Assembly: GCF_010725725.1 (NCBI RefSeq)
Contig: NZ_AP022599.1
Span: forward strand, 620,001 to 684,000
DNA length: 64,000 nucleotides
Direction: 5' to 3'
Origin: Mycolicibacterium pulveris
GTDB lineage: Bacteria; Actinomycetota; Actinomycetes; Mycobacteriales; Mycobacteriaceae
The notes below the pieces were generated by a model that was not told the DNA's origin, searched no databases, and saw only the letters and a program-made list of their open reading frames with translations. Each line of letters starts with the position of its first letter. Positions within the stretch are counted from its first letter, which is position 1. Made by a program: the position numbers and the translations under genes. Shown here one piece after another: positions 55,817-64,000 of this stretch.

Positions 55817-56218
55817 ATGGTCGAGTCATCGCGTCCGTTGCGGATCCTGGTTTACAGCGACAATCCACGGGTCAGGGAACAGGTCAAGCTGGCACTCGGC
55901 AAGCGGGTACACCCCGACCTGCCCGAACTGACCTACGTCGAGGTGGCCACCGGCCCGGTGGTGATCCGGCACATGGACAAGGGCGGGTTCGACCTCGTGA
56001 TCCTGGACGGAGAGGCCTCCCCGGCAGGCGGCATGGGGATCGCCAAACAACTCAAGGACGAGATCGACGACTGCCCACCGATCCTGGTGTTGACGGGCCG
56101 CGAGGACGACGCCTGGCTGGCCCAGTGGTCGCGCGCGGAGGCCGCGGTTCCGCACCCGATCGATCCGATCCGTCTGGGCGACGCCGTGGTGTCGCTGCTG
56201 CGCACCCCCGTGCCATAG
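55817..56218 (+). CDS. Atypical response-regulator receiver protein (Rv3143-like)
   Basis: A 133-residue single receiver domain with no output domain. The acidic pocket is reduced (LVYSDN in place of two acidic residues), the phospho-acceptor Asp remains in FDLVILDGEA, and the usual Lys-Pro is replaced by His-Pro (AVPHPIDP). It lies directly upstream of nuoA, matching Rv3143 in M. tuberculosis. The missing Lys suggests altered or phosphorylation-independent signalling. Confidence 0.87.
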   Translation: MVESSRPLRILVYSDNPRVREQVKLALGKRVHPDLPELTYVEVATGPVVIRHMDKGGFDLVILDGEASPAGGMGIAKQLKDEIDDCPPILVLTGREDDAWLAQWSRAEAAVPHPIDPIRLGDAVVSLLRTPVP

Positions 56219-56383
56219 CCAGAAACGCCGAAATTTCCTGTCTCGCTTGCCGATTCAGGGCACGACAACATAGCCAGACCCGGCCAATAGCGATACTAAC
56301 CAAAACTCGTGGTGCGGATCGCAAAGCCCGCTAGGCTGTGGGTAAGCTCACATCGACAGCCCACGAGGGAGCGAATTCGCGGT

Positions 56384-56758
56384 ATGGATTTGTACACGCC
56401 AATCCTGGTGCTTGGCGCTATTGCGGCTGCGTTCGCGGTCGTCTCGGTAGGCATCGCTTTGGTTGTCGGCCCCCGGCGCTACAACCGGTCGAAGCTCGAG
56501 GCCTACGAGTGCGGCATCGAGCCGCTGCCGCCGGAGGACCTGTCGCGCCACGGCATCGGCCAACGGTTTCCGATCAAGTACTACCTGACCGCGATGTTGT
56601 TCATCATCTTCGACATCGAGATCGTGTTCCTGTACCCGTGGGCGGTGGCGTTCGACAGCCTGGGGCTGTTTGCGCTGGTAGAGATGCTTCTGTTCATGGC
56701 GGCGGTGTTTGTGGCCTACGCCTACGTGTGGCGGCGAGGAGGCCTGACGTGGGACTAG
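56384..56758 (+). CDS. nuoA: NADH-quinone oxidoreductase subunit A
   Basis: A 124-residue membrane protein with three helices and the conserved loop [47 protein letters not shown]. First gene of the complex I operon; preceded by a 165-base non-coding region that should hold the operon promoter. Overlaps nuoB by 10 bases. Confidence 0.96.
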   Translation: MDLYTPILVLGAIAAAFAVVSVGIALVVGPRRYNRSKLEAYECGIEPLPPEDLSRHGIGQRFPIKYYLTAMLFIIFDIEIVFLYPWAVAFDSLGLFALVEMLLFMAAVFVAYAYVWRRGGLTWD

Positions 56759-57303
56759 AGGAAAAGCTGCCCTCCGGGATTCTGCTGTCCACCGTCGAGA
56801 CGGTGGCCGGCTACATCCGCAAGGGCTCGTTGTGGCCTGCGACCTTCGGCCTGGCCTGCTGCGCCATCGAGATGATGGCCACCGCGGGTCCGCGGTTCGA
56901 CATCGCGCGGTTCGGCATGGAGCGGTTCTCCGCGACGCCGCGCCAGGCCGATCTGATGATCGTCGCAGGTCGGGTCAGCCAGAAGATGGCTCCGGTGCTG
57001 CGGCAGATCTACGACCAGATGGTCGAGCCCAAGTGGGTGCTGGCGATGGGGGTGTGCGCCTCGTCGGGCGGAATGTTCAACAATTACGCGATCGTGCAGG
57101 GCGTCGACCACGTCGTCCCGGTCGACATCTACCTGCCGGGCTGCCCGCCCCGCCCCGAGATGTTGCTGCACGCGATCCTCAAGCTGCACGACAAGATTCA
57201 GGAGATGCCGCTCGGGGTCAACCGCGAGCAAGCGATTCGCGAAGCCGAGGAGGCAGCACTGGCAGTGCCCCCGACCATCGAGCTCAAAGGGTTGTTGCGG
57301 TGA
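56749..57303 (+). CDS. nuoB: NADH-quinone oxidoreductase subunit B
   Basis: A 184-residue protein carrying cluster N2 ligands in [17 protein letters not shown] and [11 protein letters not shown] start with AGGAGG six bases upstream inside nuoA. N2 passes electrons to quinone. Confidence 0.97.
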   Translation: MGLEEKLPSGILLSTVETVAGYIRKGSLWPATFGLACCAIEMMATAGPRFDIARFGMERFSATPRQADLMIVAGRVSQKMAPVLRQIYDQMVEPKWVLAMGVCASSGGMFNNYAIVQGVDHVVPVDIYLPGCPPRPEMLLHAILKLHDKIQEMPLGVNREQAIREAEEAALAVPPTIELKGLLR

Positions 57304-57989
57304 GCGAGAACGAAACCGACACCCCCGCAGACGAGCCCGAAATCATCGGCGTGCGCCGCGGCATGTTCGGTGTGCAGGACACCGGCGACACGTCCGGCTA
57401 CGGGCGGCTGATCCAGCCGGTCGAACTGCCGGGCGGTTCACCTCGCCCCTACGGCGGGTATTTCGACGAGGTCGTCGACAAGCTGCACGCCGCGCTCGGC
57501 GCGGACACCTACGCCGAGTCGATCGAGCGGGTGGTGGTATATCGCGAGCAACTGACCCTGGAGGTGTTCCGCGGGAAGCTCCCCGTGGTGGCGCAGACGT
57601 TGCGTGACGATCCCGGTCTGCGCTTCGAGCTGTGCCTGGGTGTCAGCGGGGTGCACTACCCCGACGACGCCGGCCGCGAACTGCACGCCTTCTACCCGTT
57701 GATGTCGATCACGCACAACCGGCGGATCCATCTGGAGGTCGCCGCACCGGACGCCGATCCGCACATCCCATCGCTTTTCGGCGTGTACCCGACCGTGGAC
57801 TGGCACGAGCGCGAGACCTACGACTTCTTCGGAATCATCTTCGATGGCCATCCGTCGTTGACCCGCATCGAAATGCCCGACGACTGGGTCGGGCATCCGC
57901 AACGCAAGGACTACCCGTTGGGCGGCATCCCGGTGGAGTTCCACGGGGCCGAGATCCCGCCGCCCGATCAGCGGAGGGCCTACAACTGA
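57300..57989 (+). CDS. nuoC: NADH-quinone oxidoreductase subunit C
   Basis: A 229-residue protein with the 30-kDa subunit signature [45 protein letters not shown] start overlapping nuoB by 4 bases. Forms the Q module with NuoB and NuoD. N-terminal ~60 residues are a mycobacterial extension. Confidence 0.97.
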   Translation: MSENETDTPADEPEIIGVRRGMFGVQDTGDTSGYGRLIQPVELPGGSPRPYGGYFDEVVDKLHAALGADTYAESIERVVVYREQLTLEVFRGKLPVVAQTLRDDPGLRFELCLGVSGVHYPDDAGRELHAFYPLMSITHNRRIHLEVAAPDADPHIPSLFGVYPTVDWHERETYDFFGIIFDGHPSLTRIEMPDDWVGHPQRKDYPLGGIPVEFHGAEIPPPDQRRAYN

Positions 57990-59344
57990 TGAGCACATCC
58001 CCCACCCCGCCCGGACAGGGCGGTGCTGACCTCTCGGGCGCATCCGCGGACGGACCGGTTGTCCTTGTCGGCGGCCAGGATTGGGACCAGGTCGTGCAGG
58101 CCGCCAGGGAGGCGGCGACGCACGCCGACGAACGGATCGTCGTCAACATGGGCCCGCAGCACCCCTCCACGCACGGGGTGTTGCGGCTCATCCTCGAGAT
58201 CGAGGGCGAGACCGTCGTTCAGGCCCGCTGCGGAATCGGCTACCTGCACACCGGGATCGAGAAGAACCTGGAGTTCCGCAATTGGACGCAAGGGGTCACC
58301 TTCGTGACCCGGATGGATTATCTCTCACCGTTTTTCAACGAGACCGCATACTGCCTCGCTGTCGAGAAGCTGCTCGGTGTCACCGACGAGATCCCCGAGC
58401 GGGCCAGCGTCATCCGGGTGATGATGATGGAGCTCAACCGGATCTCGTCACATCTGGTCGCGTTGGCCACCGGCGGCATGGAACTCGGCGCGATGAGCGC
58501 GATGTTCTACGGCTTCCGTGAACGCGAGTTGGTGCTGGACGTTTTCGAAGCGGTCAGCGGGCTGCGGATGAACCACGCCTACATCCGTCCCGGCGGGGTG
58601 GCCATGGACCTTCCGGACGACGCCATCCCCCAGATCCGCGATCTGCTCGAGCTGATGCCGAAGCGGGTGAAGGACCTCGAAGACCTGCTCAACGAGAACT
58701 ACATCTGGAAAGCCCGCACGCAGGGCGTCGGCTACCTGGATCTGACCGGGTGTATGGCCCTTGGCATCACCGGGCCCTGCCTGCGGTCCACGGGTCTGCC
58801 CCACGATCTGCGAAAGGCCCAACCCTATTGCGGTTATGAGAATTACGAATTCGACGTCATCACCCATGAGGGTTGCGACTCCTACGGTCGCTATCTGATC
58901 AGGGTCAACGAGATGCACGAGTCGCTGAAGATCATCGAGCAGTGCTTGGACAAGCTCAAGCCGGGCCCGGTGATGTTGCAGGACAAGAAGTTGGCATGGC
59001 CGGCCGACCTGAAGGTCGGTCCCGACGGGCTCGGCAACTCGCCTGAGCACATCGCGCACATCATGGGACATTCGATGGAGGGGCTGATCCACCACTTCAA
59101 GCTCGTCACCGAGGGCATCCGGGTCCCGCCGGGCCAGGTGTACTCGGCCATCGAGTCGCCCCGCGGCGAGCTCGGCGTGCACATGGTGTCCGACGGCGGC
59201 ACCCGCCCCTACCGGGTGCACTACCGCGACCCGTCGTTCAACAACCTGCAGGCGGTGGCGGCGATGTGCGAGGGCGGCATGGTGGCCGACTTGATCACCG
59301 CGGTGGCATCGATCGATCCGGTGATGGGCGGGGTGGACCGATGA
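57989..59344 (+). CDS. nuoD: NADH-quinone oxidoreductase subunit D
   Basis: A 451-residue 49-kDa subunit: [22 protein letters not shown] (quinone-site His and Tyr region), [32 protein letters not shown], and the C-terminal [11 protein letters not shown]. An N-terminal tail of ~50 polar residues precedes the core. One-base overlap with nuoC. Confidence 0.97.
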   Translation: MSTSPTPPGQGGADLSGASADGPVVLVGGQDWDQVVQAAREAATHADERIVVNMGPQHPSTHGVLRLILEIEGETVVQARCGIGYLHTGIEKNLEFRNWTQGVTFVTRMDYLSPFFNETAYCLAVEKLLGVTDEIPERASVIRVMMMELNRISSHLVALATGGMELGAMSAMFYGFRERELVLDVFEAVSGLRMNHAYIRPGGVAMDLPDDAIPQIRDLLELMPKRVKDLEDLLNENYIWKARTQGVGYLDLTGCMALGITGPCLRSTGLPHDLRKAQPYCGYENYEFDVITHEGCDSYGRYLIRVNEMHESLKIIEQCLDKLKPGPVMLQDKKLAWPADLKVGPDGLGNSPEHIAHIMGHSMEGLIHHFKLVTEGIRVPPGQVYSAIESPRGELGVHMVSDGGTRPYRVHYRDPSFNNLQAVAAMCEGGMVADLITAVASIDPVMGGVDR

Positions 59345-59372
59345 GCGCTTGCGCGAAGTGGGGACGAGATAG

Positions 59373-60239
59373 ATGAGCATCTTCTTCGAGCTTGGTCAGC
59401 GACCCGATGAACCGGGCCCACCGATAAGCGGACCCACGTCATATCCGGAGGACGTCACCGCCCGGCTTTCCGCTGACGCCGAGAAGATCATCGCGCGCTA
59501 TCCGCAACCGCGCTCGGCCCTCTTGCCGCTGCTGCACCTCGTGCAGTCCGAGGACGGCTGCCTGACCAACGCGGGTATCGCGTTCTGTGCCAATCAGTTA
59601 GGGCTGACCAGCGCCGAAGTCACCGCGGTGGCCACGTTTTACACGATGTACCGACGCACCCCGACCGGCGACTATCTGGTCGGGGTGTGCACCAACACGT
59701 TGTGCGCGATCATGGGCGGCGACGCGATTCTGGACAGTCTTCAGGACCACCTTGGCATTTCCACGGGTGACACCACCGACGACGGCCGCGTCACGCTGGA
59801 GCACATCGAGTGCAACGCCGCATGCGACTACGCGCCGGTCGTGATGGTCAACTGGGAGTTCTTCGACAACCAGACGCCCGCCACAGCGCGGGACCTGGTC
59901 GACGGGTTACGCGTCGGCAACCCGCCGGAGCCCACCCGCGGTGCGCCGCTGTGCACGTTCCGTGAAACGGCGCGCACGCTGGCGGGGCTCCCCGATCCGC
60001 GCTCCGGCGGCGACCGGGTCGGTGACGCCACGCTCGTCGGCCTGCGGGTGGCACGTGAACGCGGCATGAGCGCTCCCGACCCGGACGCCGCAGCTGGATC
60101 CGACGACGGCGCGCCCGACGACCAGACGGTGGCGACGGAGGCGACGAAGGACGCCTCGGCGCCGGGGCCGTCAGCCACCGTCCCACCCGAGCCGAACACC
60201 GCTGAAACCAACCCAGACGCAACGGATTCGCATATATGA
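59373..60239 (+). CDS. nuoE: NADH-quinone oxidoreductase subunit E with long acidic tail
   Basis: A 288-residue protein. The thioredoxin-like [2Fe-2S] domain ends by about residue 175, with ligands in CTNTLCAIMGGD and CNAACDYAPV. The last ~110 residues are Asp/Pro/Ala/Thr-rich and probably disordered; the E. coli subunit lacks them. ATGA overlap with nuoF. Confidence 0.96.
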   Translation: MSIFFELGQRPDEPGPPISGPTSYPEDVTARLSADAEKIIARYPQPRSALLPLLHLVQSEDGCLTNAGIAFCANQLGLTSAEVTAVATFYTMYRRTPTGDYLVGVCTNTLCAIMGGDAILDSLQDHLGISTGDTTDDGRVTLEHIECNAACDYAPVVMVNWEFFDNQTPATARDLVDGLRVGNPPEPTRGAPLCTFRETARTLAGLPDPRSGGDRVGDATLVGLRVARERGMSAPDPDAAAGSDDGAPDDQTVATEATKDASAPGPSATVPPEPNTAETNPDATDSHI

Positions 60240-61552
60240 CCGCACTGACCCCCGTACTGAGCAGGTTCTGGGACGAACCGGAGCCATGGTCAATGGACAC
60301 CTACCGGCGGCACGGTGGATACCGCGCCCTCGAGAAGGCGTTGGCCATGTCCCCCGACGACGTCATCGCGCTCGTGAAGGATTCCGGCCTGCGGGGCCGC
60401 GGCGGTGCGGGCTTCCCGACCGGCACGAAATGGTCGTTCATCCCGCAGGACGACACCGGAGCGGGCGCTAAGCCGCACTACCTCGTCGTCAACGCCGACG
60501 AGTCGGAACCCGGTACCTGTAAAGACATTCCGCTGATGCTGACGACACCGCACTTCTTGATAGAAGGCGCGATCATCGCCTCGTATGCCATCCGGGCACA
60601 TCACGCGTTCATCTATCTGCGCGGCGAAGTGGCCCCGGTGCTGCGACGGCTCAACGCCGCGGTGGCCGAGGCGTATGAGACCGGCTTCCTCGGGGACAAC
60701 GTCGCGGGCTCCGGGTTCAGCCTGGAGCTGATCGTGCACGCAGGCGCGGGCGCCTACATCTGCGGCGAGGAGACCGCGCTGTTGGACTCGTTGGAAGGTC
60801 GACGCGGACAGCCCCGACTGCGTCCGCCGTTTCCGGCCGTCGCCGGGCTGTACTCCTGTCCGACGGTGGTCAACAACGTCGAGTCGATCGCCAGCGTGCC
60901 ACCGATCGTGCTCAACGGGGTGGACTGGTTCCGGTCGATGGGCACGGAGAAATCTCCTGGCTTCACGCTGTATTCGCTGTCCGGGCATGTCGCCAAACCC
61001 GGACAGTACGAGGCGCCGCTCGGCATCACCTTGCGTGAGCTTCTCGAGTACGCCGGCGGTATCCGCGGCGGCCACAAGCTGAAGTTCTGGACGCCGGGCG
61101 GTTCGTCCACGCCCTTGTTGACCGATGAGCACCTCGACGTGCCACTGGATTACGAAGGCATGACGGGCGCCGGAACCATGCTCGGCACCAAGGCGCTGCA
61201 GATCTTCGATGAAACAACCTGCGTGGTGCGGGCCGTTCGTCGCTGGAGCGACTTCTACGCGCATGAATCGTGCGGTAAGTGCACCCCGTGCCGCGAGGGC
61301 ACCTATTGGTACATCCAGATCTTCGAGCGCCTCGAGACAGGTCGCGGTACGGCCGCCGACCTTGACAAGCTTCTCGACATCTCCGACAACATCTTCGGTC
61401 GCGCGTTCTGCGCGTTGGGCGACGGGGCGACGGCACCGGTGGTGTCCTCGATCCAGTATTTCCGCGACGAGTACCTCGCTCATCTGGACGGCGGCTGCCC
61501 GTTCGACCCGCACGCCTCGACGTTGATGGCCACCGAAGGGGCGGGAGCATGA
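60236..61552 (+). CDS. nuoF: NADH-quinone oxidoreductase subunit F
   Basis: A 438-residue NADH-binding subunit: [16 protein letters not shown] (FMN/NADH), [19 protein letters not shown], and N3 cluster ligands in [13 protein letters not shown] with a late Cys in [10 protein letters not shown]. It oxidises NADH and passes electrons to the iron-sulfur chain. Confidence 0.97.
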   Translation: MTALTPVLSRFWDEPEPWSMDTYRRHGGYRALEKALAMSPDDVIALVKDSGLRGRGGAGFPTGTKWSFIPQDDTGAGAKPHYLVVNADESEPGTCKDIPLMLTTPHFLIEGAIIASYAIRAHHAFIYLRGEVAPVLRRLNAAVAEAYETGFLGDNVAGSGFSLELIVHAGAGAYICGEETALLDSLEGRRGQPRLRPPFPAVAGLYSCPTVVNNVESIASVPPIVLNGVDWFRSMGTEKSPGFTLYSLSGHVAKPGQYEAPLGITLRELLEYAGGIRGGHKLKFWTPGGSSTPLLTDEHLDVPLDYEGMTGAGTMLGTKALQIFDETTCVVRAVRRWSDFYAHESCGKCTPCREGTYWYIQIFERLETGRGTAADLDKLLDISDNIFGRAFCALGDGATAPVVSSIQYFRDEYLAHLDGGCPFDPHASTLMATEGAGA

Positions 61553-63978
61553 CCATTCCGGCGAGCAGACGAGAAGACCCCCAGGACAGCAGGGCGAAGG
61601 ACGGGGCGCCGACGCAGCCCCCGGTCGAGATGGTGACCCTCACCATCGACGACGTCGAGGTCAGCGTTCCTAAGGGCACCTTGGTGATTCGGGCCGCCGA
61701 GTTGATCGGCGTCGAGATTCCACGGTTCTGCGACCACCCGCTTCTTGACCCCGTCGGTGCGTGCAGGCAATGCCTGGTCGAGGTCGAAGGGCAGCGAAAG
61801 CCGATGGCGTCGTGCACGATCACGTGCACACCCGACATGGTGGTCCGCACCCAGTTCACCTCCGAGGTCGCCGACAAGGCGCAGGAGGGGATCATGGAGT
61901 TCCTGCTGATCAACCATCCCCTGGACTGCCCGGTGTGCGACAAGGGCGGCGAATGCCCGCTGCAGAACCAGGCCATGTCGGCCGGCCGCCCGGAAACCCG
62001 GTTCGAGGACGTCAAGCGGACCTTCCCCAAGCCGATCAACGTCTCCTCGCAGGTGCTGTTGGACCGTGAGCGCTGCATCATGTGCGCTCGCTGCACCCGG
62101 TTCTCCGAACAGATCGCCGGTGACCCGTTCATCGATCTGCTGGAACGCGGTGCACAGCAACAGGTCGGCATCGCACCGGGCGAACCGTTCGAATCGTATT
62201 TCTCCGGAAACACCGTCCAGATCTGCCCGGTCGGCGCGCTCACCGGCGCGGCGTACCGGTTCCGGGCCCGGCCGTTCGACCTGGTGTCCAGCCCCAGCGT
62301 GTGCGAGCACTGCGCGTCCGGATGTGCCCAGCGCACCGATCACCGGCGCGGAAAAGTGATGCGCCGCTTGGCCGGAGACGATCCACAGGTCAACGAGGAA
62401 TGGAACTGCGACAAGGGGCGCTGGGCATTCACCTACGCCACCCAGGGTGATCGCATCACCAGCCCCTTGATCCGCGGCGAGGACGGCGAGCTACGGCCGG
62501 CGTCCTGGGCGGAGTCGCTCGCGGTGGCCGGTGCGCGCCTGGCGAAGGCCAACGGCCGCACGGGCCTGCTCGTGGGCGGAAGGGTGTCGGTGGAGGACGC
62601 CTACGCCTACGCCAAGTTCGCCCGGATCGCGCTGGACACCAACGACATCGACTTCCGCGCCCGCCCGCACAGCGCTGAGGAAACCGATTTCCTCGCCAGC
62701 CACGTCGCCGGCCATCCGATGACGGTCACCTACACCGACCTGGAGAACGCGCCCGCGGTGCTGCTCGTCGGGTTCGAACCCGAAGAGGAATCGCCGATCG
62801 TCTTCCTGCGGCTGCGCAAGGCCGCCCGCAAGAAGGGGCTGCAGGTGATCGGCGTCGCCCCGTTAGCCACCCGCGCCCTGACCAAGCTGCGCGGACGTCT
62901 CGTCAGGACGGCGCCGGGCGGCGAGGCCGCCGCGCTTGACGGGCTGGTCGACGACGAACAGCTGAAGCGGCCGGGAGCGATCATCCTCGCCGGCGAACGA
63001 CTGGCCACCTCGCCCGGAGCCCTTTCCGCCGTAGGCAGATTGGCGGCACAGACCGGTGCCCGCCTGGCGTGGGTACCGCGACGCGCCGGCGAGCGGGGCG
63101 CCGCCGAGGCCGGTGCGCTGCCGAACCTGTTGCCCGGTGGCCGGCCGGTCGACGATGCGACCGCGCGTGCGCAGACCGCCGCGGCGTGGCATGTCGACGA
63201 GCTACCCAGCACACCGGGCCGTGACACCTCGGCGATTCTGGAAGCCGCCCGCAGCGGAGACTTGGACGCCCTGCTGGTCGGCGGTGTGGAACTCGCCGAC
63301 CTGCCCGATCCCGACGCCGCACTGGCCGCGCTCGAAGCCGCCCCGTTCGTGGTGAGCCTCGAGCTTCGGGAAAGCGCGGTCACCGCGGTCGCCGATGTGG
63401 TCTTCCCCGTCGCACCCGTGGTGGAAAGGGGCGGCTCGTACATGAACTGGGAGGGACGGCTCCGCCCGTTCGAGCCCTCGTTGGAGACCAACGCCATTCC
63501 CGATTCTCGGGTGCTGAACTATCTGGCCGACGAACTCGGGGTCTCGTTGAACATGGCCGACCCGGGGATCGGCCGCGACGAGATGATCCGGTTGGGGGTC
63601 TGGGAGGGACCGCGACCCGCCGCACCGCAGGTGCCGGCCGCGGCGCCGACCGTGCCGGGCCCGGGTCAGGCGGTGCTGGCGAGCTGGCGTCTGCTGCTGG
63701 ACGCGGGACGCCTGCAGGACGGCGAACCGCACCTGGCGGGTACCGCGCGTGACCCGATCGCGCGGCTCTCGGCGGCGACAGCCGCCGAGATCGGGGCCGC
63801 CGAAGGTGATTCGGTGACGGTTCGTACCGATCGCGGAGCCATCACGCTGCCACTGGTGATCACCGACATGGACGATCGCGTGGTCTGGCTGCCGTTGAAC
63901 TCTCCGGGCTCCGCGGTACACCAGAGCCTGGGAGTGACGGCGGGAGCCGTGGTTTCGATAGAACGGGCAGAACAATGA
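61549..63978 (+). CDS. nuoG: NADH-quinone oxidoreductase subunit G
   Basis: An 809-residue iron-sulfur subunit. N-terminal [2Fe-2S] site [21 protein letters not shown], His-Cys cluster [15 protein letters not shown], Cys clusters [10 protein letters not shown] and ICPVGALTG, and an extra 4Fe-4S site [10 protein letters not shown] (N7-like). The remainder is the molybdopterin-oxidoreductase-derived domain. ATGA overlap with nuoF and nuoH. Confidence 0.96.
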   Translation: MTIPASRREDPQDSRAKDGAPTQPPVEMVTLTIDDVEVSVPKGTLVIRAAELIGVEIPRFCDHPLLDPVGACRQCLVEVEGQRKPMASCTITCTPDMVVRTQFTSEVADKAQEGIMEFLLINHPLDCPVCDKGGECPLQNQAMSAGRPETRFEDVKRTFPKPINVSSQVLLDRERCIMCARCTRFSEQIAGDPFIDLLERGAQQQVGIAPGEPFESYFSGNTVQICPVGALTGAAYRFRARPFDLVSSPSVCEHCASGCAQRTDHRRGKVMRRLAGDDPQVNEEWNCDKGRWAFTYATQGDRITSPLIRGEDGELRPASWAESLAVAGARLAKANGRTGLLVGGRVSVEDAYAYAKFARIALDTNDIDFRARPHSAEETDFLASHVAGHPMTVTYTDLENAPAVLLVGFEPEEESPIVFLRLRKAARKKGLQVIGVAPLATRALTKLRGRLVRTAPGGEAAALDGLVDDEQLKRPGAIILAGERLATSPGALSAVGRLAAQTGARLAWVPRRAGERGAAEAGALPNLLPGGRPVDDATARAQTAAAWHVDELPSTPGRDTSAILEAARSGDLDALLVGGVELADLPDPDAALAALEAAPFVVSLELRESAVTAVADVVFPVAPVVERGGSYMNWEGRLRPFEPSLETNAIPDSRVLNYLADELGVSLNMADPGIGRDEMIRLGVWEGPRPAAPQVPAAAPTVPGPGQAVLASWRLLLDAGRLQDGEPHLAGTARDPIARLSAATAAEIGAAEGDSVTVRTDRGAITLPLVITDMDDRVVWLPLNSPGSAVHQSLGVTAGAVVSIERAEQ

Positions 63979-64000
63979 TCCATCCGGATCCGACGCTGTT
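63975..64000 (+). CDS. nuoH: NADH-quinone oxidoreductase subunit H (start only)
   Basis: Only MIHPDPTL is inside the window. Identity is inferred from position (nuoG followed by nuoH in all mycobacterial operons) and from the 4-base overlap with the nuoG stop. Confidence 0.8.

Overview
The window is high-GC actinobacterial DNA and almost certainly comes from a rapid-growing Mycobacterium (Mycolicibacterium). Supporting features are a complete yrbE/mce transporter operon, an antigen 85 mycolyltransferase, a tmRNA encoding the tag ADSHQRDYALAA, a DUF222/HNH (13E12-type) gene with a LexA box, and three gene orders shared with M. tuberculosis: smpB-ftsX-ftsE-x-mscS-prfB/fprA, hisN/fadE24/fadE23, and receiver protein/nuoA-H. 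The GC-rich coding, GTG/TTG starts and many 1-4 nt overlaps are typical of that genus.

Layout. 1-9 kb: housekeeping and accessory genes (metallophosphoesterase, SDR, a frameshifted MerR regulator, PAS-ANTAR protein, proteasome-like Ntn hydrolase, CREST-like membrane protein, beta-lactamase-fold lipoprotein, DUF1906 Tat protein, thiolase/DUF35 pair). 9-19.1 kb: minus-strand mce operon (yrbEA, yrbEB, mceA-F, an Mce-associated protein and a secreted protein). 19.6-24.6 kb: an unusual plus-strand four-gene cassette: a lipobox-bearing Fn3-like protein, an 878-aa protein ending in two thioredoxin-like folds, a LspA-like protein and a Lgt-like protein. 24.7-28.5 kb: HNH gene with SOS box, then a TetR/diiron-protein pair behind a large palindrome. 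28.7-40.5 kb: ssrA, a secreted serine hydrolase, smpB, the ftsEX/mscS/prfB cluster, fprA and hisN. 40.6-44.5 kb: fadE24-fadE23 behind tandem operators, terminators and a REP-like hairpin, then an antigen 85 gene. 44.8-54.7 kb: a catabolic region with two TetR regulators, two acyl-CoA dehydrogenase-fold enzymes, a Ddn-like F420 protein, a homogentisate-dioxygenase-like cupin, a hydrolase, a class III CoA transferase, an HMG-CoA-lyase-like enzyme, and an acyl-CoA dehydrogenase/kinase/DUF6285 module resembling the levulinate LvaABC system. 54.9-64 kb: NTF2-like and YceI proteins, an atypical receiver protein and the complex I operon nuoA-nuoG with the start of nuoH.

The strongest candidate for an undescribed system is the 19.6-24.6 kb cassette, because it places private copies of both lipoprotein-processing enzyme families beside a plausible lipoprotein substrate and a thioredoxin-fold protein. 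Other notable points are conserved proteasome catalytic spacing in a lone 233-aa protein, several clear palindromic operators, and the Lva-like module. All functions are inferred by reading the sequence; no database search was run.
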